Of a DNA stretch of 64,000 bases, positions 8,910 to 17,937 are shown piece after piece (the first letter of the stretch is position 1; each line of letters begins with the position of its first letter). The DNA lies in NCBI GenBank assembly GCA_004554085.1, contig SFNY01000018.1:24720-88719 (forward strand), written 5' to 3'. Source of the stretch: Clostridiales bacterium (GTDB lineage: Bacteria; Bacillota; Clostridia; Christensenellales; Aristaeellaceae). The notes beneath the pieces are model-generated. The model saw only the letters and a list, made by a program, of their open reading frames with translations, made no database searches and had not been told where the DNA came from. A program made the translations under genes and the position numbers.

Positions 8910-10802
8910 ATGAAGAAGCTGATCGTGGCGGAGAAGCCCTCCGTGGGCAAGGACATCGCCCGGGTACTGGGCGTGAAGAACAAGGGCGAGGGCTACCTCT
9001 ACGGCGAGGACTACGTGGTGACCTGGGCGCTGGGCCACCTGGTGTCGCTGTGCGAGCCGGGCGAGGTGAACCCCCAGTGGCAGAAGTGGAACATGAACGA
9101 CCTGCCCATGCTGCCCGATACGATCCCGCTGAAGGCGCTCCCGGCAACCATGGATCAGTACAGGACCGTTGCAAAGCTGCTCACCTCCCCGAAGATCGAT
9201 TCCGTGATCTGCGCAACGGACAGCGCCCGGGAGGGCGAGCTGATCTTCCGCTACATCTACCAGCTCTGCGGCTGCACCAAGCCCGTGGAGCGCCTGTGGA
9301 TCTCCTCCATGACCGACGCGGCCATCCGCAAGGGCTTTGAGGAGCTGAAGCCCGCGTCCTGCTACGACGCGCTCTACGAATCCGCCCGCTGCCGCAGCGT
9401 GGCGGACTGGCTGGTGGGCATGAACGCCTCCCGGGCCTACTCGCTGCGCTACAACGCCCACCTGTCCATCGGACGGGTGCAGACCCCCACGCTGAACCTG
9501 ATCGTCAAGCGCGACCTGGAGATCGAGAACTTCGTGCCCCAGGATTACTGGGAGATTCGCGCGAACTTCGGCGATTACGAGGGGCTGTGGGTCAACCCGG
9601 AGACGAAGGAGACCCGCGCGCCCACGCAGGAGCTGGCCGATCAGGTGAAATCTGAATGCAAGAAGGGCACGCCCGCAACGGTTGCCGAGAGCGAGGCGGA
9701 GATCAAGCGCATGCCGCCGCCCCAGCTGTTCGACCTGACCACCCTCCAGCGGGAGGCCAACCGCAAGTTCGGCTATTCCGCCGACAAGACGCTGAAGCTG
9801 GCCCAGGCGCTCTACGAACGCCACAAGCTGCTCACCTACCCCCGCACCGACAGCCGCTACCTCTCCGACGACATGCAGCCGAAGATTCGCGCCACGCTGC
9901 AAAAGCTGCCGGAGCCCTACGCCGCCTACATATCCGCCCCGGAGATGAACCTCTCCATGCACACCAAGCGCTTCTATGACAACAGCAAGATCAGCGACCA
10001 CCACGCCATCGTGCCCACGGAGAAGCTGCCCCGACTGGACAGCCTGACCGTGGACGAGAGGAACATCTACGACATGGTGGCGCGGCGGCTCATCGCGGCC
10101 CATTACCCCGCCTACGAGTACGAAGCCGCGAAGATTCTGACGAAGGTGGGCGCGCACACGTTCAAGTCCACCGGCTCCGCGCCGGTGAAGGAGGGCTGGC
10201 GGGCGCTGTATCGGGGCGAGAAGGCCGAAAAGGGCGAGGTGCTGCTGCCCAAGCTCCGTCCCGGCGAGGAACGCAAGGTGGAGAAGATCAGCAGCAAGGC
10301 CTGCAAGACCAAGCCGCCGCAGCCCCACAACGACGCGTCCATCCTGAAGATGATGGAGAACGCCGGGCGGGACATCGAGGACGAGACTCTGCGGGAGCAG
10401 ATGAAGGACTCCGGCCTGGGCACGCCCGCCACCCGCGCCGCCATCATCGAGCGCCTGATTCAGGTGGGCTACGCAAAGCGCAGCGGCAAGAGCCTGGTGT
10501 CCACCGACAAGGGGCGCAAGCTGATCTCCGTGGTGCCGGAACAGATTTCCTCGGCGGTAACCACCGGCAAGTGGGAGAAGGCGCTCTCGGCCATGGCCGG
10601 CTTCGACGATGTGGAGCTCAGAAACGCCAAGTCCGCGCGTTTCCTGGACGGCATCAACAAGTTTTCGATCTTCCTCGTGGACGCCGCCCGCAGCGCCAGT
10701 CCCGCCGTGCACTTCGAAAGCGACTACAAACCCAAGGCCCGCAAGGCGGCGGCTCCGCGAAATACCAGCCGGAAGTCGGCTCCCCGCGCAAAAAAAGTTT
10801 GA
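8910..10802 (+). CDS. topB: DNA topoisomerase III
   Basis: A 630-residue type IA topoisomerase that decatenates and relaxes DNA by single-strand passage. The N-terminal TOPRIM domain starts with LIVAEKPSVGKDIA and includes the acidic ATDSAREGEL motif; the active-site tyrosine is Tyr310 in LLTYPRTDSRYLS; GLGTPATRA follows in the toroidal domain. The C-terminus is a short Lys/Arg/Ala-rich tail and there are no zinc fingers, unlike TopA at 47505-49607. I prefer the ATG at 8910 (GGAG 11 bases upstream) over the in-frame GTG at 8904, which is too close to the ribosome site. It is monocistronic between its own promoter and the hpf promoter. Confidence 0.92.
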   Translation: MKKLIVAEKPSVGKDIARVLGVKNKGEGYLYGEDYVVTWALGHLVSLCEPGEVNPQWQKWNMNDLPMLPDTIPLKALPATMDQYRTVAKLLTSPKIDSVICATDSAREGELIFRYIYQLCGCTKPVERLWISSMTDAAIRKGFEELKPASCYDALYESARCRSVADWLVGMNASRAYSLRYNAHLSIGRVQTPTLNLIVKRDLEIENFVPQDYWEIRANFGDYEGLWVNPETKETRAPTQELADQVKSECKKGTPATVAESEAEIKRMPPPQLFDLTTLQREANRKFGYSADKTLKLAQALYERHKLLTYPRTDSRYLSDDMQPKIRATLQKLPEPYAAYISAPEMNLSMHTKRFYDNSKISDHHAIVPTEKLPRLDSLTVDERNIYDMVARRLIAAHYPAYEYEAAKILTKVGAHTFKSTGSAPVKEGWRALYRGEKAEKGEVLLPKLRPGEERKVEKISSKACKTKPPQPHNDASILKMMENAGRDIEDETLREQMKDSGLGTPATRAAIIERLIQVGYAKRSGKSLVSTDKGRKLISVVPEQISSAVTTGKWEKALSAMAGFDDVELRNAKSARFLDGINKFSIFLVDAARSASPAVHFESDYKPKARKAAAPRNTSRKSAPRAKKV

Positions 10803-10829
10803 ATAAATTGAAAAAAGCCCGCATCGCTT

Positions 10830-10858
10830 GCAGGAATACGTTAAGAAATGGCGAATAT
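10830..10858 (+). promoter_or_regulatory. Sigma-H-type promoter of hpf
   Basis: GCAGGAATA, an 11-base spacer, then GGCGAATAT. Both halves match the Bacillus/Clostridium sigma-H consensus (RnAGGAwww, 11-12 bases, RnnGAATww) at every specified position. It lies 88 bases before hpf. In Bacillus subtilis hpf (yvyD) is driven by sigma-H and sigma-B, so the same logic is likely here. Confidence 0.75.
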
Positions 10859-10945
10859 TTGTAATACGGCAGCAAAATCCGACAGCCGCTGCGCCGTCGG
10901 AACCCAGGTCGCCTGCCGATTCCGAAATAAAGGAGCGATCGAATC

Positions 10946-11470
10946 ATGAAGTTTGTTTATGCAAGCAAGGACATGGCCGTCTCCGACAGCCTGAAATCCC
11001 GGGTTGAAAAGAAGCTCAGCAAGCTGGAGCGCTACTTCCGCGAGGAGCCCGAAGCGACCATCCGCTTCAAGGTTCAGAAGGGCGCCCGCAACATCGTGGA
11101 AATCACCGTCAACGCCGCAGGCGTGATCCTGCGCGCAGAGGAATCCTCCAATGATATGTACCTCTCCATCGACCACGCCGTGGACAAGCTGGAGAGCCAG
11201 ATTCGCCGCCACCGCACCAAGCTGGAGAAGCGCATCCGCACCGCCGAGCTGGAGCCGGTGATGGAGGCTCCCGCCTACGAGGAGCAGAGCTACGACATTG
11301 TGCGCACGAAGAAGTTCGCCGTCAAGCCCATGTCCGTGGAGGACGCCATCACCCAGATGGAGCTGCTGGGCCACGACTTCTTCCTCTTCCAGAACGAGGA
11401 GAGCGAGACCATGAACGTGCTCTATCGCCGTCACGACGGCAGCTATGGCCTGCTTCAGCCGGATATCTGA
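10946..11470 (+). CDS. hpf: Ribosome hibernation promoting factor, long form
   Basis: A 174-residue long HPF. The N-terminal ~100 residues are the S30AE/YfiA domain that binds the 30S decoding region; the C-terminal ~55 residues (from 'FAVKPMSVEDAITQMELLGH' onward) are the dimerisation domain that joins two 70S ribosomes into a 100S particle in stationary phase. Length and domain order are those of Firmicutes long HPFs. The start is set by AAAGGAG about 10 bases upstream. Expression is predicted from the sigma-H-type promoter at 10830-10858. The gene ends before a 20-bp hairpin shared with the convergent MATE gene. Confidence 0.94.
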   Translation: MKFVYASKDMAVSDSLKSRVEKKLSKLERYFREEPEATIRFKVQKGARNIVEITVNAAGVILRAEESSNDMYLSIDHAVDKLESQIRRHRTKLEKRIRTAELEPVMEAPAYEEQSYDIVRTKKFAVKPMSVEDAITQMELLGHDFFLFQNEESETMNVLYRRHDGSYGLLQPDI

Positions 11471-11499
11471 GCCTGAACGCGGGCGATAAACCCCTATTG

Positions 11500-11541
11500 A
11501 ATGAACGCGGGGCGGACAATGTTGTCCGCCCCGCGTTCATT
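11500..11541. terminator. Long hairpin between convergent hpf and MATE genes
   Basis: A perfect 20-bp inverted repeat with a 2-base centre (an 18-bp stem in practice). It has no T run on either side, so it may act as a weak terminator or as a barrier between the convergent transcripts. Confidence 0.6.
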
Positions 11542-11588
11542 GCGTATAAAAGCAGATGTCTTCAACCCGAAAGGGCTTCCGCGCTCCC

Positions 11589-13319
11589 CTAAATATCGAT
11601 GTTCAGGTTGTTCATTCCGGCCGCGTAGCAGTAGCGCATCTCCTTGGTGATGCCGCGGATCAGCCGTATGCCGTACTGCGTCTCGCGGTTCTGATAGGAC
11701 AGGGGATTGAACTTCACGCCGTTGTCGCGGACGGACAGGCAGCAGCGCTCCCCGCTCGCAAGGAAGCGGATGTCGATGAAGTGGCCGCCCTTGCGCTTGA
11801 AGCCGTGCTGCACCACGTTGCCCACGATCTCCTCGATGGAGAGACAGATTCGCCTGGCCCGGTTCTCATCGATCCCCGCCTCCCGACAGAAGGCACGCAT
11901 CCGATCCACGGTCTGCATGACCTGATCCATGTCGTCGGTGATGGAGGCCTCAAAGACCTTCTGATCCGCAGGCTCAAAGTCCCGCTTCAGTGCCATAATG
12001 CGCTCCAGCCGCGTTTTGCCCTCATTCCTGCGCAGCAGCGGGAGCATGGTCGGATACACCAGGAAGCACGACAGCAGCAGGCCCATCCAGATGCCGTTGA
12101 CGCCCATCAGCTTCTGCAAAATCGCCGACGGAATGACGATCAGCAGGAAGCTGCGTAGGACGCACAGCACCATGGAGAGGCTCACCCGCTCGATGGACAG
12201 ATAGTAGTAGACCGGGATCAGGGTCAGGATCTGCGAGGGCAGGCTGAGGCTCAGATAGCGAAGGCTGGTGGTCGCCAGAGCGAGGGTTTCGGAATCCGCC
12301 TTCAGAATGAGGCCCGCCAGCTGGGGCGCTGCAATGAAGATCACCGCGCCCATGACGAAGCCAAGGATCGTGCCGTACTTGCAGGCGGTCAGGAAGGTCA
12401 GCTTCAGCGACGACCTGTTCCGCTCACCATAGAAGATTCCGGCAAAGATGGAGACCTCGGAGGTGATTCCCACGACGAGCGCGCTGACGAACGAGTCCAG
12501 GGTGGACTGCACGGAAAATGCAGAAACGGCCATCGCGCCCATGCTGGCAAAGAGCATCATGTTCAAAAGCACGCTGGCGGCGCTGTAGCACACGTGGCTC
12601 ACCGCGCTGGGCATGCCGGTCTTGACGATCCGGCCCAGCTCCGCGAGGGAAAGCTCCGGCTTTGCGAAGACCAGCAACCTGTCCTTTCGGCGGAAGTAGA
12701 CGAGCTCCACCAGCAGACTCGCCAGATAGCTTGCGGAGGTGGCCAGCGCCATGCCGAACAGGCCGCTGTGCCACACGACGGCCACCAGCACGTCCAGCGT
12801 CACATTGACCGCCGTCATCACAAGAGCGCCCAGAAAGCACAGATTCTCCGCGTTGTCCAGGCAGATGTAGCCCGTGACCACCTGCATCATGGTGATGGGG
12901 ATTGCGCCGAAGCCCAGGCCGCGCACATAATCCGCGGTGGGCTGAATCAGCTCCCCCCGCGCACCCAGAAGGCGGGCGATGGGTCTGGCCGCGAAAATGC
13001 ACAGCAGCATCAGCACAAGGCCCACGATCCCGGCCACGGCGCAGGACAGGGTGTAGTTTCTGCGCACCCGGTCGAACCCTTCCTCGCCGATGTACTTCGA
13101 GCACAGCGCCTTTCCGCCGTTGGCAAAGATGCCGGCGATGGAGGAGATGAATATGAACATGGGCGACGCATAGCCGAATGCAGCCATGCTATCCTGACCC
13201 ATGTAGTTGCCGACGATGACGCCGTCGATGAAGGCGCCGAGCGTGGTAACCAAACCAGTGAGCATCATGGTGGTCATCAGCGAACCAAAGGACTTTGAGA
13301 TGAGCTTGCTGTTCAGCAT
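11589..13319 (-). CDS. MATE efflux transporter fused to a C-terminal RsbW-like HATPase domain
   Basis: A 576-residue fusion. Residues 1 to ~430 are a MATE (NorM/DinF-type) transporter with about 12 hydrophobic helices. After a charged linker (~435-465) the last ~110 residues form a histidine-kinase-like ATPase domain of the anti-sigma (RsbW) type: N-box 'SIEEIVGNVVQHG', G1-box DNGVKF and a glycine-containing 'YGIRLIRGI'. The fusion suggests that transport or signalling is coupled to an ATP-binding switch, perhaps in a partner-switching system, though no anti-anti-sigma gene is adjacent. The start follows GGAGG at 13319. Substrate unknown. Downstream it converges with hpf. Confidence 0.85.
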   Translation of the reverse strand: MLNSKLISKSFGSLMTTMMLTGLVTTLGAFIDGVIVGNYMGQDSMAAFGYASPMFIFISSIAGIFANGGKALCSKYIGEEGFDRVRRNYTLSCAVAGIVGLVLMLLCIFAARPIARLLGARGELIQPTADYVRGLGFGAIPITMMQVVTGYICLDNAENLCFLGALVMTAVNVTLDVLVAVVWHSGLFGMALATSASYLASLLVELVYFRRKDRLLVFAKPELSLAELGRIVKTGMPSAVSHVCYSAASVLLNMMLFASMGAMAVSAFSVQSTLDSFVSALVVGITSEVSIFAGIFYGERNRSSLKLTFLTACKYGTILGFVMGAVIFIAAPQLAGLILKADSETLALATTSLRYLSLSLPSQILTLIPVYYYLSIERVSLSMVLCVLRSFLLIVIPSAILQKLMGVNGIWMGLLLSCFLVYPTMLPLLRRNEGKTRLERIMALKRDFEPADQKVFEASITDDMDQVMQTVDRMRAFCREAGIDENRARRICLSIEEIVGNVVQHGFKRKGGHFIDIRFLASGERCCLSVRDNGVKFNPLSYQNRETQYGIRLIRGITKEMRYCYAAGMNNLNIDI

Positions 13320-13439
13320 TGCGCTGTTCCTCCAATTGCCGGTCGATCCGCTCGAAAAAGATCGCCGGTCTCCGTCAGGTACATCTTGCGGGGTTGAAAC
13401 GCGCCTCAGAGCAGCGTCCGCCGCCGGTAAATCTCCTGC

Positions 13440-14873
13440 TTATCCCCTTCTGTAGTTTTGCAGCATGGAGTTCTTCAGCATCCACAGGCTGTCGGAGAGG
13501 TCCACCTTGTAGCGGTGGGGGTTCAGCAGGCGCTTGTACTGATCCCAGAAGGTGTCCAGATCCTCCTGACAGTGCTGCTGAATCTCCTGCAGGCTGGGCG
13601 AATCGTACACCCGCTTGCCGTTTTCGAACACCTTGACCTGCAATTCCTTCATCGTGTAGTCGGTGAGGGTCATGCTCTTCCATGTGTTCACCGGGTCGTA
13701 GATGGTCAGCGGCCGCGTGGTGTCGAAGCTCTCGTAGTCCAGCGCGATCAGATCGGCGGTGGCCTTGCCGGTCTGGTTGTCGTAGATGCGCCAGAGCTTC
13801 TTCACGCCCGGATTGGTGATCTTCACCGGGTTTTCGGAGATCTTGATCTTGGGAATCACCCGTCCATCCACGGTCTCGGCGCTCATCTTGTACACGCCGC
13901 CCAGCGACGGGCAGTCCTCGCTGGTGATGAGCTTGGTGCCCACGCCCCAGGTGTCGATGCACGCGCCCTGCAGCTTCAGATCGCGGATCAGGTTCTCGTC
14001 CAGGTCGCCCGAGGCGCAGATGATGGTGTTGGGATAGCCCGCCGCGTCCAGCATCTTGCGGGCCTCGCGGGAGAGGTAGGCAAGATCGCCGCTGTCCAGG
14101 CGGATGCCCACCGGCTCGTGGCCCTGGGCGCGCAGCTCGTCAAAGACCTGAATGGCGTTGGGCACGCCGGACTTGAGCGTGTCGTAGGTGTCCACCAGCA
14201 GCAGGCAGCTGGTGGGGAACATCTCCGCGTACTTGCGGAAGGCGGTGATCTCGTCCGGGAAGGACATCACCCAGCTGTGGGCGTGGGTGCCCGCGATGGG
14301 AATGTTGTACATCTGACCGGTGAGCACGTTACTGGTGCTCTTGCAGCCGCCGATGATCGCCGCGCGCGCGCCGTAGATGCCCGCGTCGGGACCCTGGGCA
14401 CGGCGCAGGCCGAACTCCATCACCGTGCCGCCCTCGGCCGCCTGCACCACGCGGCTGGCCTTGGTGGCGATCAGCGTCTGGTGGTTGATGATGTTCAGAA
14501 GCGCCGTCTCCACCAGCTGCGCCTCGAAGATGGGCGCGGTCACGCGGATCAGCGGCTCGCCCGGGAACACGATGGTGCCCTCCGGCACGGCGTACACGTC
14601 GCCGTGGAACTTAAAATTGCGCAGCTCGTCCAGGAAGTCCTCGTCGAAGATGCCCAGGCTGCCCAGGTAGCGCAGCGACTCCTCGTCGAAGCGCAGGTTC
14701 TCCAGATACTCGATCAGCTGCTCCAGACCCGCCATGATGGCGTAGTGGGTGGTGGCGTCCTTGCTGCGATAGAACATGTCAAAGGTCGCAAGGTTGTCCC
14801 GCATGCCGGTCTTGAAGTAGCCGTACATCATCGTCAGCTGGTAGAGATCCGTCATCATCGTCAGATTTCTCAT
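13440..14873 (-). CDS. pncB: Nicotinate phosphoribosyltransferase
   Basis: A 477-residue enzyme of the Preiss-Handler NAD salvage route: nicotinate + PRPP (+ATP) to nicotinate mononucleotide. The family's long form is recognisable from TDLYQLTM at the N-terminus, the 'EFGLRRAQGPDAG' block, the THAHSWV loop carrying the conserved histidines, and RLDSGDLAYLS (phosphate binding). The start at 14873 is chosen because GAGGTGG, which overlaps the stop codon of lgt, sits 6 bases upstream; an upstream in-frame ATG would lie inside lgt. The 10-base gap to lgt indicates an lgt-pncB operon from the promoter at 15844-15873. Confidence 0.93.
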   Translation of the reverse strand: MRNLTMMTDLYQLTMMYGYFKTGMRDNLATFDMFYRSKDATTHYAIMAGLEQLIEYLENLRFDEESLRYLGSLGIFDEDFLDELRNFKFHGDVYAVPEGTIVFPGEPLIRVTAPIFEAQLVETALLNIINHQTLIATKASRVVQAAEGGTVMEFGLRRAQGPDAGIYGARAAIIGGCKSTSNVLTGQMYNIPIAGTHAHSWVMSFPDEITAFRKYAEMFPTSCLLLVDTYDTLKSGVPNAIQVFDELRAQGHEPVGIRLDSGDLAYLSREARKMLDAAGYPNTIICASGDLDENLIRDLKLQGACIDTWGVGTKLITSEDCPSLGGVYKMSAETVDGRVIPKIKISENPVKITNPGVKKLWRIYDNQTGKATADLIALDYESFDTTRPLTIYDPVNTWKSMTLTDYTMKELQVKVFENGKRVYDSPSLQEIQQHCQEDLDTFWDQYKRLLNPHRYKVDLSDSLWMLKNSMLQNYRRG

Positions 14874-14883
14874 TGGTTCCACC

Positions 14884-15819
14884 TCATGCACTTTCCTCGT
14901 CGGTTTTGTTCTTATTATTATAGATCACGCCGTAGCCCATTGCGGCGTTCAAGAGTACGATCAGCGCCCAGATCAGCGCGGAGACGGGCCTTTCCGCCCC
15001 CACAAACGCGCCCAGCAGCACAACGCAGGCCAGCTGGTAGAGCGACATGACAGGGTGCTGCTTCCCCCGCAGCCGCAGGCACAGCCCGATTTGCAAAATC
15101 AGCAGCACGGTCAGGCTCAAGAGCTGCGACACCCGCAGCGGCCCGATGTACAGGCTGTCCGTACGCAGGCCCTCCACCAGACAGCGCTCCAGCGCGTAGA
15201 GGAACAGGTACCACAGGAAGGTATCCCCCTTCCGCTTGAAGTAGCCCCGCTTCTCGGCGATCAGCAGGAATGCACAGATCAGCGCACACCACAGCGATTC
15301 ATAGAAGAAGGTGGCGTAGTGCCAGCCGCTTCCTTCTATATATACGCTCAGCGGGAAGAACTGAAACTGCGCCTTCGTCACCGCCGCACCGTAGGCTTCC
15401 TGGTTGAGGAAGTTGCCCCAGCGCCCAACGGCCTGAGCGAAGGCCAGCCCCGGCGCAACCAGATCCGCCAGCGTCCCGAAGGGAACCTTCTTCACCCGGG
15501 AATAGATCCAGCCCGCCAGCACGCCGCCGATCACGCCGCCGTAGATGGCAAGCCCGCCGCCGCGGACGTCCAGTATCTCCGCCGGATGGAGTGCGTAGTA
15601 GTCCCAGGAGAAGAGCACGTAGTACAGCCGCGCGCAGACGATCCCCGCCGGCACGCAGATCAGCGCCAGATCCAACGTGGTCTCCCGCTTCAGGCCCAGC
15701 CTCTCCTCCCGGAGCCAGGCCAGCAGCACCGCGCCCAGCACGCCCAGGGCGATCAGCACGCCGTACCAGTGAATGCTGAAGCCGAAGATGGTCAGCGTGC
15801 TCCGAGTCAATTCAAACAT
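14884..15819 (-). CDS. lgt: Prolipoprotein diacylglyceryl transferase
   Basis: A 311-residue polytopic membrane enzyme that moves diacylglycerol from phosphatidylglycerol to the lipobox cysteine of prolipoproteins; LspA (20532-21002) performs the next step. The family signature GRWGNFLNQEAYG and the preceding GGLAIYGG block are intact. The C-terminus carries extra hydrophobic segments beyond the usual seven-helix core. The start at 15819 follows GCGGAGG. It is the first gene of a two-gene unit with pncB. Confidence 0.94.
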   Translation of the reverse strand: MFELTRSTLTIFGFSIHWYGVLIALGVLGAVLLAWLREERLGLKRETTLDLALICVPAGIVCARLYYVLFSWDYYALHPAEILDVRGGGLAIYGGVIGGVLAGWIYSRVKKVPFGTLADLVAPGLAFAQAVGRWGNFLNQEAYGAAVTKAQFQFFPLSVYIEGSGWHYATFFYESLWCALICAFLLIAEKRGYFKRKGDTFLWYLFLYALERCLVEGLRTDSLYIGPLRVSQLLSLTVLLILQIGLCLRLRGKQHPVMSLYQLACVVLLGAFVGAERPVSALIWALIVLLNAAMGYGVIYNNKNKTDEESA

Positions 15820-15843
15820 ACCATGCCTCCGCAATCTTTACCC

Positions 15844-15873
15844 ATTATAATCATTTTGGCACGAAAATGTCAA
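15844..15873 (-). promoter_or_regulatory. Sigma-A promoter of lgt-pncB
   Basis: Minus strand: TTGACA, 18-base spacer, TATAAT; both hexamers are perfect. Confidence 0.9.
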
Positions 15874-15883
15874 TACATCATCA

Positions 15884-15912
15884 TTGCACCCGCTTCAATT
15901 ATGGGTTATAAT
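15884..15912 (+). promoter_or_regulatory. Sigma-A promoter of the HlyD-like / division operon
   Basis: TTGCAC, 17-base spacer, TATAAT. It is divergent from the lgt promoter; only 10 bases separate the two -35 boxes. Confidence 0.85.
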
Positions 15913-15999
15913 ACACAATAGGCTTTTCATTGGTGGATCTATGCCCATTCGCGGCAAATGCTGCCACAAAAGACATTCTGAACGTTCGGAGCGAGGCTT

Positions 16000-17184
16000 A
16001 TGCGCAGGAAAAAACGGGTCACCGGAAGATTTTACATCTTCCTATTGATTCTTCTGGTCATCGCCTTTCTGATCGTGCGCCCGCATCTGAACTTTGGCAG
16101 CAAGGAGGCCGTCATCATGGCGGCGCAGTCCGAGTTCACGCAGAACATGGATTGCGTGCTCATCCGGGATGAGACGGTGGCCGCGTCGGAATCCACGGCC
16201 CACATCGAGTACGTCGCCACCGAGGGCACGCTGGTGAACACCGGCGACACCGTCGCCTACGTCTACTCCGCGGGCTACTCCGAGAAGCTGCTGCAAAATC
16301 TGGAGGATACCCGGGCAAAGATTCAGGACTACCACAAGACTGTGATCCTGAACAATATCAAGGACGACAACCTGGCGCGCTACGACACCATCGTGAACAT
16401 GATGGCCGCCGAGTTCAAGTCTCTGGTGAACCACGACAGCTACGGAAGCCTGCTGACCGCCGCGCGGCAGCTGGAGACCGCCATGGTCAACCGTCAGGAG
16501 TATCTGCGCCAGAACAAGCGCGAGGACGTGAAGCTGAGCAAGCTCTACGACGAGGAAACCACCCGTCTGAACAGCATTCAGTCCTGGCGCAAGGAGGAAA
16601 AGGCCGCGCAGAGCGGCGTGATCTCCTTCTACATGGACGGCTACGAGGGCGCGCTGTCCTCCGAAACCCTGCCCTCCATCACCGCCGCGGACGTGAACAC
16701 CGTGCTCGCCGGCGGCAGCCTGGGCAGCACATTGAGCGCGAAGGAGACCGCGATCTACCGCATCGTGAACCAGAGCCAGTGGTACGTGGCCCTCGTCACC
16801 GACGCAAAGACCTGGAACCCGGTGGTGGGCCAACCCTACACCCTGCAGATGGAGGGCTTCGACGACCTCTCCTTCACCGCCTTCGTCACCAGTGTTCAGA
16901 AGGAGAGCGGCACGATCCTGGCCGTGTTCCAGATCAACGACCCCATCGGTTCGCTGATCTACCAGCGCACCGGCCGCGCGCGGCTCACGGCCACCATCTC
17001 CGGCCTGTCCGTGTCCTCCAAGGCGCTCAGCGAGGAGAATGGCCAGCTGGGCGTGTGGCTGATCGACCTGGGCGGCGAGACCTTCGTTCCGGTGGAGGTG
17101 CTCTCCAGCGACGGCAGCGACGCGCTGATCCAGCCGCTGGTGGACGGCGCACTGGGCATCGGTCAGCGCGTGCGCATCAAGTAA
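16000..17184 (+). CDS. Membrane-anchored HlyD-like adaptor protein of the division cluster
   Basis: A 394-residue protein: basic N-terminus, one transmembrane helix (~residues 10-28), then an extracytoplasmic part with a biotin/lipoyl-like barrel ('VATEGTLVNTGDTVAYVYSA'), a central helical hairpin (~90-200) and C-terminal beta domains, as in HlyD/RND-type adaptors. No ABC exporter lies nearby. Such genes are commonly found just upstream of yggS-sepF in Clostridia, as here, so a role at the division site or in envelope assembly is plausible but unproven. The ATG at 16000 has a GGAG/GAGG site upstream. It is the first gene after the promoter 15884-15912. Confidence 0.7.
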   Translation: MRRKKRVTGRFYIFLLILLVIAFLIVRPHLNFGSKEAVIMAAQSEFTQNMDCVLIRDETVAASESTAHIEYVATEGTLVNTGDTVAYVYSAGYSEKLLQNLEDTRAKIQDYHKTVILNNIKDDNLARYDTIVNMMAAEFKSLVNHDSYGSLLTAARQLETAMVNRQEYLRQNKREDVKLSKLYDEETTRLNSIQSWRKEEKAAQSGVISFYMDGYEGALSSETLPSITAADVNTVLAGGSLGSTLSAKETAIYRIVNQSQWYVALVTDAKTWNPVVGQPYTLQMEGFDDLSFTAFVTSVQKESGTILAVFQINDPIGSLIYQRTGRARLTATISGLSVSSKALSEENGQLGVWLIDLGGETFVPVEVLSSDGSDALIQPLVDGALGIGQRVRIK

Positions 17185-17211
17185 TACATCTTCGGAAGCG
17201 GAGGTTGCTGC

Positions 17212-17895
17212 ATGAATCGCGAAGAAATCCTTCAGAATGTTCAGCTGTGGCAGTCCCGCATCGACGAGGCCTCGCAGAAGTGGGGCGGCGCGCAGATCTG
17301 CGCCGTCACCAAGACCCGGGATGCGGACACCATCAATCTGGCCTGGGACGCAGGCATCCGCACGATCGGCGAAAACCGCGTGCAGGAGCTGATGGGCAAG
17401 ATCGACGATCTGAACCCGCACTTTCAGGTGCATCTGATCGGGAGCCTGCAAACCAACAAGGTCAAGTACATCATCGACCGGGTGGACATGGTGCAGTCGC
17501 TGGATCGCGACGCGCTGGCCGAGGAGCTCTCCCGCCGCGCGGAGGCGATTGATCGGGTGATGGACGTGCTGGTGCAGGTCAACATCGCCCGGGAACCTCA
17601 GAAGAGCGGCGTCTCCGAGGAGGAGCTTCCCGCCTTCCTGAAGAAATGCGCATCTCTTCCGGGCATACACGTCCGGGGGCTGATGGCCATCATGCCGCTG
17701 GTAGACGATCCCGAGGAGGTTCGGCCCTACTTTAAGCGCATGCGCGCGTGGTTCGACCGGCTGCGGGATCAGGACATGGACAACATCTCCATGGACGTGC
17801 TTTCCATGGGCATGTCCGGCGACTGCATCGTCGCGGCCCAGGAAGGGGCCACGATGGTGCGCCTGGGCCGCGCGCTGTTCGGCGCACGGGCCTGA
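17212..17895 (+). CDS. yggS: YggS/PLPBP family PLP homeostasis protein
   Basis: A 227-residue single-domain PLP-binding protein with the alanine-racemase N-terminal fold. Lys34 in AVTKT is the expected Schiff-base residue; IGENRVQE, HLIGSLQTNK and the phosphate-binding 'LSMGMSGDC' block are present. It buffers pyridoxal phosphate rather than acting as a classic enzyme. The start is set by GGAGG 9 bases upstream. It stands at the head of the conserved yggS-sepF-yggT-ylmH-divIVA gene order. Confidence 0.93.
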   Translation: MNREEILQNVQLWQSRIDEASQKWGGAQICAVTKTRDADTINLAWDAGIRTIGENRVQELMGKIDDLNPHFQVHLIGSLQTNKVKYIIDRVDMVQSLDRDALAEELSRRAEAIDRVMDVLVQVNIAREPQKSGVSEEELPAFLKKCASLPGIHVRGLMAIMPLVDDPEEVRPYFKRMRAWFDRLRDQDMDNISMDVLSMGMSGDCIVAAQEGATMVRLGRALFGARA

Positions 17896-17937
17896 GGCAC
17901 AAAATCATTACCACAAATCACACAGGGGGTTACGCAT

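Noticed and set aside
6986..9340. A 784-codon plus-strand frame crossing the SDR, aldolase and topoisomerase III genes
   Set aside because: It spans several clear genes, promoters and a terminator, and has no family resemblance.
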